A stretch of DNA of 5,048 nt from DATFXF01 sp035258565 (GTDB lineage Bacteria > Acidobacteriota > Terriglobia > Acidiferrales > UBA7541), in the NCBI GenBank assembly GCA_035258565.1, contig DATFXF010000212.1:1-5048 (forward strand). The letters run 5' to 3'. Below are positions 1 to 5,048 of the stretch, one piece after another. A program made the position numbers and the translations under genes. Position 1 is the stretch's first letter. The number at the start of each line of letters is the position of its first letter. The notes beneath the pieces are model-generated. The model was not told where the DNA came from and ran no database searches. It saw only the letters and a program-made list of their open reading frames with translations.

Positions 1-995
1 TCACTCAGCTCGTTCACGAAATCGGCACGCCAGTACGACTGGATTCCCTTTGGCACGAGTGGGTCAAACATGCTCTGGAACGCCGGGAACGGGAGCGGCC
101 CAACGAAGTCAACCACTGGCGGGCCGACGCGACGGATGGGTGCAAAGGCGGCCTCGGCCTGGTCCAGCGGCCCCGTGTAGCACCAGACCACCCCGCACAT
201 CGTCTTGGTGTGCAGCTCCGTTGGAAACGGCGGGCCGGGTGGCACTTTGAGGAAGGCAAACCACCCGCCAAGGTTTTCCGGCGCGGCCAGGATGAAGTCC
301 CGATACCAGCGCATTACCTCGGGGGCCTGGTCCATATGCCATAGCATGGGGCCGGCGTACACGGTGCTGATGGGGTGTAGCTGAAAGAGGAAGGAGGTGA
401 CTACGCCGAAGTTGCCCCCGCCGCCGCGGACCGCCCAAAAGAGGTCGGGGTTCTCGTCGGCGCTGGCCGTTACGAAGCGCCCATCCGCCAGCACCACGTC
501 TACGCTGAGCACGTTGTCGATCGTCAAGCCGTAGCCGCGCGTCAGGTTGCCGATGCCGCCGCCGAGGGTCAGGCCACCGACGCCGGTTGTCGAGATGAAC
601 CCGCTCGGCGTGGCCAGCCCGAAGGCGTGAGTGGCGTGGTCCACGTCTCCCCAGACGCAACCGCCGTCGACCCGGGCGGTGCGCGCCGCTGGATCGACCC
701 GAATGCCCTTCATGGGCGAAAGATCGATCACGAGACCATCGTCCACGGTGCCGAGACCCGCCGCGTTGTGTCCACCACCGCGGATGGCTAGCGTGAGCGT
801 GGTTTCGCGGGCGAACTTCACGGATGCGATGACGTCGGCCACGTCCTGACACCGGGCGATCAGGCGGGGGTGGCGGTCGATCATGCCGTTGTGGACCCGA
901 CGCGCGGCGTCGTAGTTCGGGTCCCCGTGAAGAAGAACCTCTCCGCGCAATTCTCGCTTCAACTCCTCGATCTTCGTAGCGGGTAACTGTGTCAT
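1..995 (-). CDS. FAD-linked oxidase, BBE / 6-hydroxy-D-nicotine oxidase-like (partial, C-terminus missing)
   Basis: The frame is open from an ATG at 995 to the left edge (331 whole codons). It lacks a stop, so roughly the last quarter of a protein usually near 460 residues is outside the window. The product is a flavin-dependent oxidase of the PCMH-type FAD-binding fold (FAD_binding_4), with the start of the substrate/BBE half after about residue 210. Visible motifs are RGGGHN at 72-77, where His76 is the expected 8-alpha-N1-histidyl flavin attachment residue. WGDVD lies at 115-119, TGVGGLTLGGGIG at 137-149, and the FAD-binding segment DLFWAVRGGGGNFGVVTSF at 184-202. The second attachment Cys of berberine-bridge and GOOX enzymes, a few residues before the TGVGG motif, appears to be Ile134 here, so single covalent linkage is inferred. 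No signal peptide is seen, so it is probably cytoplasmic. The substrate cannot be told. The start is supported by a strong Shine-Dalgarno. It follows the cyclase-like gene on the same strand after 122 bp containing an attC-like site. Confidence 0.93.
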   Translation of the reverse strand, partial: MTQLPATKIEELKRELRGEVLLHGDPNYDAARRVHNGMIDRHPRLIARCQDVADVIASVKFARETTLTLAIRGGGHNAAGLGTVDDGLVIDLSPMKGIRVDPAARTARVDGGCVWGDVDHATHAFGLATPSGFISTTGVGGLTLGGGIGNLTRGYGLTIDNVLSVDVVLADGRFVTASADENPDLFWAVRGGGGNFGVVTSFLFQLHPISTVYAGPMLWHMDQAPEVMRWYRDFILAAPENLGGWFAFLKVPPGPPFPTELHTKTMCGVVWCYTGPLDQAEAAFAPIRRVGPPVVDFVGPLPFPAFQSMFDPLVPKGIQSYWRADFVNELS

Positions 996-1000
996 TGTTG

Positions 1001-1008
1001 CCTCCTTT
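1001..1008 (-). promoter_or_regulatory. Strong ribosome binding site of the FAD oxidase gene
   Basis: On the minus strand the bases read AAAGGAGG, a near-perfect Shine-Dalgarno, separated by 5 nt (996-1000) from the ATG at 995-993. This fixes the start of the oxidase. The site lies only a few bases beyond the outer box of the attC-like element, so the gene begins with its own translation signal right after a putative recombination junction. Confidence 0.85.
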
Positions 1009-1018
1009 GCTATGTTGC

Positions 1019-1090
1019 GTCTAACGCTCACGTTGACCGGCCGCGGCGAGCGAACGCGGGCCAGCGGTCCGGTCCAACGTGCTGTTATGC
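1019..1090 (-). other. attC-like integron recombination site between the two genes
   Basis: This 72-bp imperfect palindrome has attC architecture. On the minus strand it starts with GCATAAC (1090-1084, R''-like; the third base departs from RYYYAAC) and ends with GTTAGAC (1025-1019, a perfect GTTRRRY R' box). The inner arms 1029-1044 and 1064-1081 form 16 base pairs. They are interrupted by exactly two unpaired bases, T1068 and one of C1074/C1075, both on the same arm. The TAAC/GTTA ends pair outside an unpaired spacer, and the loop is 1045-1063 (19 nt). In known attC sites the extrahelical bases lie in the L'' arm, which makes the minus strand the top strand here, the same direction as both genes. 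It begins 27 bp after the cyclase-gene stop and ends 23 bp before the oxidase ATG. A plain transcription terminator is less likely, because there is no T tract and the paired bulges and end boxes would be unexplained. Confidence 0.7.
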
Positions 1091-1117
1091 GCCCCTGCTG
1101 CGCTTACGGCTGCACCC

Positions 1118-4100
1118 TCATGCCCGTATCCTCATTTCTGCCTCCGCCAGCTCCAGCCAGAACGGCATGTCCATCTCGCGGTACATCGTCGTCGAGGCGG
1201 TGAGATGCTCGCGAGCCTGCTCGAGCTTGCCGGTGCGCCGGTAGAGCTTTCCGAGGCCGAGGTGGCAGTGGGCGACGAACGGGCGCATTCCGAGCTCTTC
1301 GGCGAGCGCGAGCGCGTCACGGTAGTGGCGGTCAGCGTGCTCCGGGGGATCGCGGCGAGCGGTGATCTCACCGAGGAGGCGATGGGCCCACGCCTCGTAG
1401 GGGCGTTGACCGCCCTCGCGGGCAAGGGTCAGGGTGCGCCCGGCGACTTCGAGAGCGTCATCGAGCCGGTCGGCGAGGACGTACGCCTCGCCCAGATACC
1501 CGAGCGAAAGCAGCTGTATGAGTCCGTATCCCATGGTCTCCATAGCGCTCAGCGCGTGCTTCAGCAACGGGATACTCTCGGCTATCCGCCCCGAGAGCGC
1601 GTACGCGTAGCCCAGGCCTCCTGTGTTGCTCGCAGAAAAGAAGGTCAGGTTCCACTCGCGAGTCAGCGCCAGGCCGCGTTCGATCAGACGGACGGCGTGA
1701 TCAAGTTCCCCCCTGACAAGATGGAGATAGGCGAGAGCCCAGCACGCCCAGGCCAGGCTATAGGGGTGGTCGAGCGCCTCGGCGAGGCGGAGGCTTTCCT
1801 GGCCGTAGGCGATCCCTTCCTTGAACTTTCCCTGGTCGGCAAAACCCCAAGTCAAATGGCTGCGGACGCTCACGGCAGGAAATGCGGATTGGCCAAAGCG
1901 TTCCCGGCTCCGATCGCTGTCGAGCAACTGCAAGGCTTTCAGGAGAAGATTCTCGGCCCGCCGGTAGTCGCCCGTGTAGACGCAGGCCGTGCCCAAGGAC
2001 CAATTTCCCGTCACCTGGAGTGGAACATCCCCAAGCGACTCGGCAATGGCCTGGGCGTTCTGGCCGAACGTGAGGGCTTCCGTCGCATGACCCGTGAGCA
2101 AGAGGTTGTGGCACAGATGGACGGACAGCTGGCCGAGTCGCCGTTGATCGTCGAGCGTCCTCGCCAGGCCTTCGGCTTCGCGGAGACAGCCGAAGATCCG
2201 CTCGAATTCTCCGAGCGGAAGGAGTGCAGTTCGAAGGTCGAAGCGAAGATCAATAGCCTGCTCCAGCGTCTCGCGGGGCTCCGGCAGATGCGGCAACGCG
2301 GTCAGCGCCTGTTCGAAGCAGCTCACCGCCTCCCGGTTGGCCGATCGGGCAAAGGCCTTGGCGCCCGCCTGCCGGAGGTAGACCGCTGCCTTCTCCCACA
2401 CCTCGCCCCGAAAGGCGTGATGGGCGAGCCGCTCGACATGCTCGATGAGCCGATCAGGATATAGCGCCTCGATGGCCTCCGCGATCCGCGCGTGCAGAGC
2501 GCGCTGGCGATCATGGAGAAGGCTTCCGTACGCCACTTCGTGGGTGAGAGCGTGCTTAAATGTGTATTCCAGATCTGGAAAGAGACTAGTCTCGTAGAGA
2601 AACTCCGCCGCTTGGAGGTGGGTAAGGCCGCGACAGAGTTCCTCGTCAGATGATTCAGTAATGGCCTGCAGGAGGGAGAAGGGAACATTCTTGCCGATAA
2701 CCGCAGTTGATTGTAGGAGCTGCTTTTCCTCAAGCGGCAGCCGGTCAATGCGCGCGGCAAGCACGGCTTGTACCGTAGCCGGCACCTGGCTGCTTTCAAT
2801 CGGTCCGATAAGACGATAATTTCCTCGTTCGCCCGCCAGAAGTTTTGTCTCCACCAGCGTTCGAACACTTTCTTCAAGGAAAAAAGGGTTGCCCTCTGTT
2901 CGTTCGATCAAAAGCTCTTTGAGGGACTGAAGTCCGTGGTCATTCCCTAGAACTGAATTGAGAATTTCTCCCGCGCTCTCAGGCGGCAGCGGATCGAGCC
3001 GCAGTTGGGTGTAGTAAGTTTTGCTTCCCCAACCATGTTGGTATTCGGGACGATAATTCACCAGCAGGAGCAACCGCGCCGTCGGCAGACTTTCCACTAA
3101 ACTCTCCAGTATCGCCTGGGTCTCGGAGTCGATCCAGTGCAGATCTTCGAATACTAAGATCAGCGACTGGACCTGGCTCTCTCGAAGCAAAAGCCGCTTG
3201 ACGGCGCCAAGGGTCTGCTGGCGGCGTTGGGAAGGATCGAGTGCCTGCCAAGCGGGGTCATCAACCGGCACATCTAAGAGTGAAAGGAAGGCAGGTAGCG
3301 TGGCCTCCAGAGACTTATCCAAGGGGAGCAGCTTGCCGGTCACCTTCTCGCGAATCTCCCGCTGATCGTCGCGGTCTTGAATTTTAAAGTAGGCTTTGAG
3401 CAGATCGATGACGGGCAAATAGGGTGTGGCTTTTCCATAGGAGATAGAGGCGCTTTCGAGGATGAGCCACCCCTGGGTTTGATGCGAGTGGATGAATTCG
3501 AAGAACAGGCGCGACTTACCGAGACCCGGTTCTGCCACGACACCGACCACCTGACCATGATCTGAGCGCGCTTGTTCAAGCGCTTTTCGAAGCTGCTCGG
3601 TTTCAGCATCGCGCCCGACAAAGCGCGTAAGTCCGCGCGCGGCGGTGGCTTGCAGGCGAGAGCGCGCGGCGCCAACTCCGGTAACTTCATAAACTTCCAC
3701 CGGCTCAGTTAATCCCTTGACGCTCGCCGGGCCGAGCGGCTTCACCTGCACATAGCCCTCAACTAACCGTAGAGCATCTGGCGTCATCAATACCGATCCC
3801 GGCGTCGCCATCTGTTCCATCCGAGCTGCGAGATGTACCGTCTGCCCGATCGCCGTGTAGTCCATCTTCAAGTCGTTGCCGATGGCACCAACCACCACCT
3901 CTCCGGAGTTCAATCCCACTCTGATTTGAATCGGCACACCCTCTGTCCGCCGCACTCCGTCAGCATAGCGATTCACCGACTCCTGCATTCGAAGCGCCGC
4001 GTAGCAGGCGCGCACGGCGTGGTCTTCATGAGAAAGCGGTGCACCAAACAGCGCCATGATGCCATCGCCCATCAAGTTGTTAACGGTCCCTTCATATCGG

Positions 4101-4483
4101 TGCACCGCTTCCATCATATGCTCGATCACAGGAACGAGAAGTTTCCGCGCCTCTTCGGGATCGCGGTCGGCGAGCAGTTCCATCGATCCCTTCAGGTCGG
4201 CGAACAGCACGGTCACTTGCTTGCGCTCGCCTTCGAGGGCCGCCTTCGAGTTGAGGATGCGTTCGGCGAGGTGCCTCGGGGTGTAGCTCTCGGCGGAGGT
4301 GAAGCGCGGGGGCGGTGGGGCTTCTGGCGCCAATCCGGTTGGGTAGGCGCACTCAGGACAAAACTTGGCCGTTGGCGAGAGCTCGCGGCCGCAATTTCCA
4401 CATGCCCGCGCCAGGGGCGCGGCGCACTCCTCGCAGAACTTTGCGCCCGTCTCGTTCTCGTGCTGACACCGCTGACATTTCAT
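1118..4483 (-). CDS. Zinc-ribbon / class III cyclase-homology / AAA ATPase / TPR signalling protein
   Basis: The gene encodes a 1121-residue cytoplasmic protein; no signal peptide or membrane segment is seen. Domains in order are as follows. Two zinc ribbons have Cys3/6/17/20 and Cys28/31/42/45. A Pro-rich linker runs to about 60. A class III nucleotidyl cyclase homology domain covers about 86-270. A STAND/AAA_16-type ATPase starts at FVGR (288-291), with Walker A AEPGLGKS (317-324) and Walker B ending VFEDLHW (444-450). A linker/winged-helix-like part follows, and then about nine TPR-like helical repeats from about 700 to the C-terminus. In the cyclase domain the metal Asp residues are present (Asp96 in FADLKGS, Asp140 in MGDG), as are Asp208 (DYT) and Arg221. 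The substrate-specifying Lys position is Asn136, and the transition-state Asn is His217. This variant is common in this domain combination, so catalytic activity is uncertain. The family probably couples ligand or partner sensing through TPRs to ATP-driven conformational change. The start is supported by the N-terminal Cys pair and a GAGGA motif 5 nt upstream. Confidence 0.95.
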   Translation of the reverse strand: MKCQRCQHENETGAKFCEECAAPLARACGNCGRELSPTAKFCPECAYPTGLAPEAPPPPRFTSAESYTPRHLAERILNSKAALEGERKQVTVLFADLKGSMELLADRDPEEARKLLVPVIEHMMEAVHRYEGTVNNLMGDGIMALFGAPLSHEDHAVRACYAALRMQESVNRYADGVRRTEGVPIQIRVGLNSGEVVVGAIGNDLKMDYTAIGQTVHLAARMEQMATPGSVLMTPDALRLVEGYVQVKPLGPASVKGLTEPVEVYEVTGVGAARSRLQATAARGLTRFVGRDAETEQLRKALEQARSDHGQVVGVVAEPGLGKSRLFFEFIHSHQTQGWLILESASISYGKATPYLPVIDLLKAYFKIQDRDDQREIREKVTGKLLPLDKSLEATLPAFLSLLDVPVDDPAWQALDPSQRRQQTLGAVKRLLLRESQVQSLILVFEDLHWIDSETQAILESLVESLPTARLLLLVNYRPEYQHGWGSKTYYTQLRLDPLPPESAGEILNSVLGNDHGLQSLKELLIERTEGNPFFLEESVRTLVETKLLAGERGNYRLIGPIESSQVPATVQAVLAARIDRLPLEEKQLLQSTAVIGKNVPFSLLQAITESSDEELCRGLTHLQAAEFLYETSLFPDLEYTFKHALTHEVAYGSLLHDRQRALHARIAEAIEALYPDRLIEHVERLAHHAFRGEVWEKAAVYLRQAGAKAFARSANREAVSCFEQALTALPHLPEPRETLEQAIDLRFDLRTALLPLGEFERIFGCLREAEGLARTLDDQRRLGQLSVHLCHNLLLTGHATEALTFGQNAQAIAESLGDVPLQVTGNWSLGTACVYTGDYRRAENLLLKALQLLDSDRSRERFGQSAFPAVSVRSHLTWGFADQGKFKEGIAYGQESLRLAEALDHPYSLAWACWALAYLHLVRGELDHAVRLIERGLALTREWNLTFFSASNTGGLGYAYALSGRIAESIPLLKHALSAMETMGYGLIQLLSLGYLGEAYVLADRLDDALEVAGRTLTLAREGGQRPYEAWAHRLLGEITARRDPPEHADRHYRDALALAEELGMRPFVAHCHLGLGKLYRRTGKLEQAREHLTASTTMYREMDMPFWLELAEAEMRIRA

Positions 4484-4488
4484 TGTGG

Positions 4489-4493
4489 TCCTC
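4489..4493 (-). promoter_or_regulatory. Ribosome binding site of the cyclase/ATPase/TPR gene
   Basis: The minus strand reads GAGGA, 5 nt before the ATG at 4483-4481. It is a moderate Shine-Dalgarno that supports this start. The first zinc-ribbon Cys is residue 3, so a later start would lose the ribbon. Confidence 0.6.
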
Positions 4494-4579
4494 GTCCACT
4501 CCCTCCGGCTTTTGTGGTGTCCGCCTAGCTTTACCTCAGCTGGGCTGTAAGCAGGGCCGGCGGGAAGCGACTGTCAGTT

Positions 4580-4596
4580 CGCATAGTGCGCATAAC
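4580..4596 (-). repeat. CGCATA direct repeat with attC-R'-like end (candidate recombination junction)
   Basis: CGCATA occurs at 4580-4585 and again at 4589-4594, a 9-bp period. The second copy is part of GCGCATAAC (4588-4596). Read on the minus strand this gives GTTATGCGCACTAT, which resembles the R' end of the attC-like site and the bases after it, GTTAGACGCAACAT (10 of the first 14 positions agree). The plus-strand string GTGCGCATAA (4586-4595) also matches one arm of the E. coli dif site as I recall it, but the second arm is not present. This may be the other boundary of a cassette-like unit around the cyclase gene. Chance similarity is possible. Confidence 0.35.
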
Positions 4597-4606
4597 TATT
4601 AAGTGA

Positions 4607-4621
4607 GCCGCCATAGGCGGC
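4607..4621. repeat. Perfect small hairpin, 6-bp stem
   Basis: GCCGCC (4607-4612) and GGCGGC (4616-4621) form a perfect GC-only stem around a 3-base ATA loop. It sits 11 bp from the GCGCATAAC repeat, on the upstream side of the cyclase gene. No T run follows on either strand, so an intrinsic terminator is not supported. It may be part of a recombination or regulatory structure, or simply an mRNA leader hairpin. Confidence 0.5.
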
Positions 4622-4682
4622 GACAAAGGCCGGTCGGCTTATCCCCGGCGACGGCTCCGACAATGAAATCCAAATCGGCTGG

Positions 4683-4711
4683 AATATCCACCAGCTATCC
4701 CGACTTGTCAA
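4683..4711 (-). promoter_or_regulatory. Possible sigma70-like promoter for the cyclase gene
   Basis: On the minus strand a perfect -35 hexamer TTGACA (4711-4706) is followed after exactly 17 bp by GATATT (4688-4683), which matches the -10 consensus TATAAT at 4 of 6 positions. Transcription would start near 4676, giving a leader of about 190 nt that includes the 4607-4621 hairpin and the CGCATA repeats. The window is not unusually AT-rich here, so the exact -35 and spacing are mildly informative. It remains a sequence-only guess. Confidence 0.3.
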
Positions 4712-4954
4712 GATTAAGTTTCCCGCCAAAGCTGCCGGAGGAGGCGGGTTATTTCGTCTGCCAACCTACAGTTAAAGCTCTGTTTTCGTCCTTAAATTGA
4801 ACTGAACGGATGCGTCATGCGTTTAGGAGTGTGTCAAGTTCTCTTCAAGAAACTGCGCACCACCACCACTTTTTTCGAGAAGGTTTATATTATAATCGTC
4901 ACCGCCCAATTTTTTCGGCAGGAAAGTCTCGCAGCAGGGAAAAACTTCACTGCG

Positions 4955-4973
4955 CTCGATCTACCCGATCGAG
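4955..4973. repeat. Inverted repeat, 7-bp perfect stem
   Basis: CTCGATC (4955-4961) and GATCGAG (4967-4973) are perfect inverted repeats around a TACCC loop. No adjacent T tract is seen on either strand (a short T run on the minus strand comes about 10 bases later), so a terminator for a gene entering from the right is possible but weak. It could also be an operator-like palindrome. Confidence 0.35.
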
Positions 4974-5048
4974 GGTCACTTGCCAGATAGAAGCGCCGGT
5001 TGCTAGCCCCAGGCAAATTTCAACCGAATTCCGACGAACCACCAGAAT

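Larger units (their letters stand above)
4484..5048. other. Intergenic region, about 565 bp, no convincing gene
   Basis: No frame here combines useful length, a Shine-Dalgarno and recognisable protein motifs. The longest plus-strand frame (GTG at 4603, 65 codons) has no ribosome binding site and starts inside a hairpin region. On the minus strand a 33-codon frame is open from the right edge to a TGA at 4947-4949. It could be the tail of a gene outside the window, but it shows no recognisable motif. Base composition is visibly more AT-rich beyond about 4700, with T and A runs at 4870-4896 and 4910-4915. The stretch holds a candidate promoter, two hairpins and the CGCATA repeat, each listed separately. 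Confidence 0.6.

Noticed and set aside
109..852. Minus-strand frame of 247 codons within the FAD oxidase gene
   Set aside because: Its product is Arg/Gly/His-rich and lacks motifs. It is an out-of-frame shadow of the oxidase, whose frame has the RGGGHN and GGGGNFG flavin motifs.
1079..2464. Long plus-strand open frame (461 codons) antisense to the TPR part of the large gene
   Set aside because: It mirrors a GC-rich Ala/Leu/Arg-rich gene, where antisense stops are rare. Its product has no recognisable motif, its start lies inside the attC-like element, and no Shine-Dalgarno was seen. The opposite strand has clear domains across the same bases.
3833..4528. Plus-strand frame of 231 codons antisense to the cyclase domain
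   Set aside because: It lies opposite a domain with conserved catalytic motifs and has no motif of its own, so it is a coding shadow.
4586..4608. Chromosome-dimer resolution site (dif)
   Set aside because: Only one arm (GTGCGCATAA) resembles dif. After a 6-bp spacer the second arm does not match, so a functional dif is not supported.
4596..4750. A complete second attC upstream of the cyclase gene
   Set aside because: The R'-like GTTATGC (4596-4590, minus strand) is there, but no paired inner arms or matching R'' box were found next to it. The nearby GCCGCC/GGCGGC hairpin does not place the boxes correctly.
4603..4800. Plus-strand GTG-start frame of 65 codons upstream of the cyclase gene
   Set aside because: There is no ribosome binding site, the start overlaps a hairpin, composition is ordinary, and the product is not recognisable.
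1..5048. CRISPR array, tRNA or rRNA
   Set aside because: No regularly spaced repeats, cloverleaf-type sequence or conserved rRNA segments were seen on either strand.

Overview
This is about 5 kb of GC-rich bacterial DNA (roughly 60%, with lower-GC patches) holding two genes, both on the minus strand. The larger gene encodes a multidomain signalling protein of the zinc-ribbon / class III cyclase-homology / AAA-type ATPase / TPR type. Such proteins are abundant in soil and subsurface bacteria with large GC-rich genomes (for example Rhizobiales, Myxococcota-like lineages, Rokubacteria/NC10-like groups). The sequence does not settle the lineage.

Layout, in the direction of transcription (right to left). 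Positions 5048-4484 are about 565 bp with no convincing gene. They hold a possible minus-strand sigma70-like promoter (4683-4711), a perfect small hairpin (4607-4621), a pair of CGCATA direct repeats ending in GCGCATAAC (4580-4596), and an inverted repeat (4955-4973). Positions 4483-1118 are the 1121-residue cyclase-homology/ATPase/TPR protein. A 122-bp gap follows, and it contains a 72-bp structured element (1019-1090) with the architecture of an integron attC site. Positions 995-1 are the first 331 codons of a BBE/6-hydroxy-D-nicotine-oxidase-like FAD-linked oxidase that runs off the left edge.

The most interesting feature is the attC-like site. It has terminal boxes GTTAGAC and GCATAAC (minus strand), a 16-bp interrupted stem, and exactly two unpaired (extrahelical) bases, both on one arm. 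The arm asymmetry and the better R' box both orient it with the minus strand. That places it immediately after the stop codon of the cyclase gene and 23 bp before the start of the oxidase gene, which is the spacing expected between successive integron gene cassettes. A similar junction sequence (GTTATGCGCACTAT versus GTTAGACGCAACAT) lies upstream of the cyclase gene, so this gene may be an unusually large cassette of about 3.57 kb. No integrase gene is in the window and no complete second attC was found, so the cassette reading remains an inference.

Functionally, the large protein probably senses a signal through its TPR/ATPase part. Its cyclase-homology domain keeps both metal-binding Asp residues but lacks the usual substrate-specifying Lys and transition-state Asn, so cyclic nucleotide synthesis is uncertain. 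The oxidase is probably a periphery-type enzyme acting on an unknown small molecule. No functional link between the two genes is evident beyond shared orientation.
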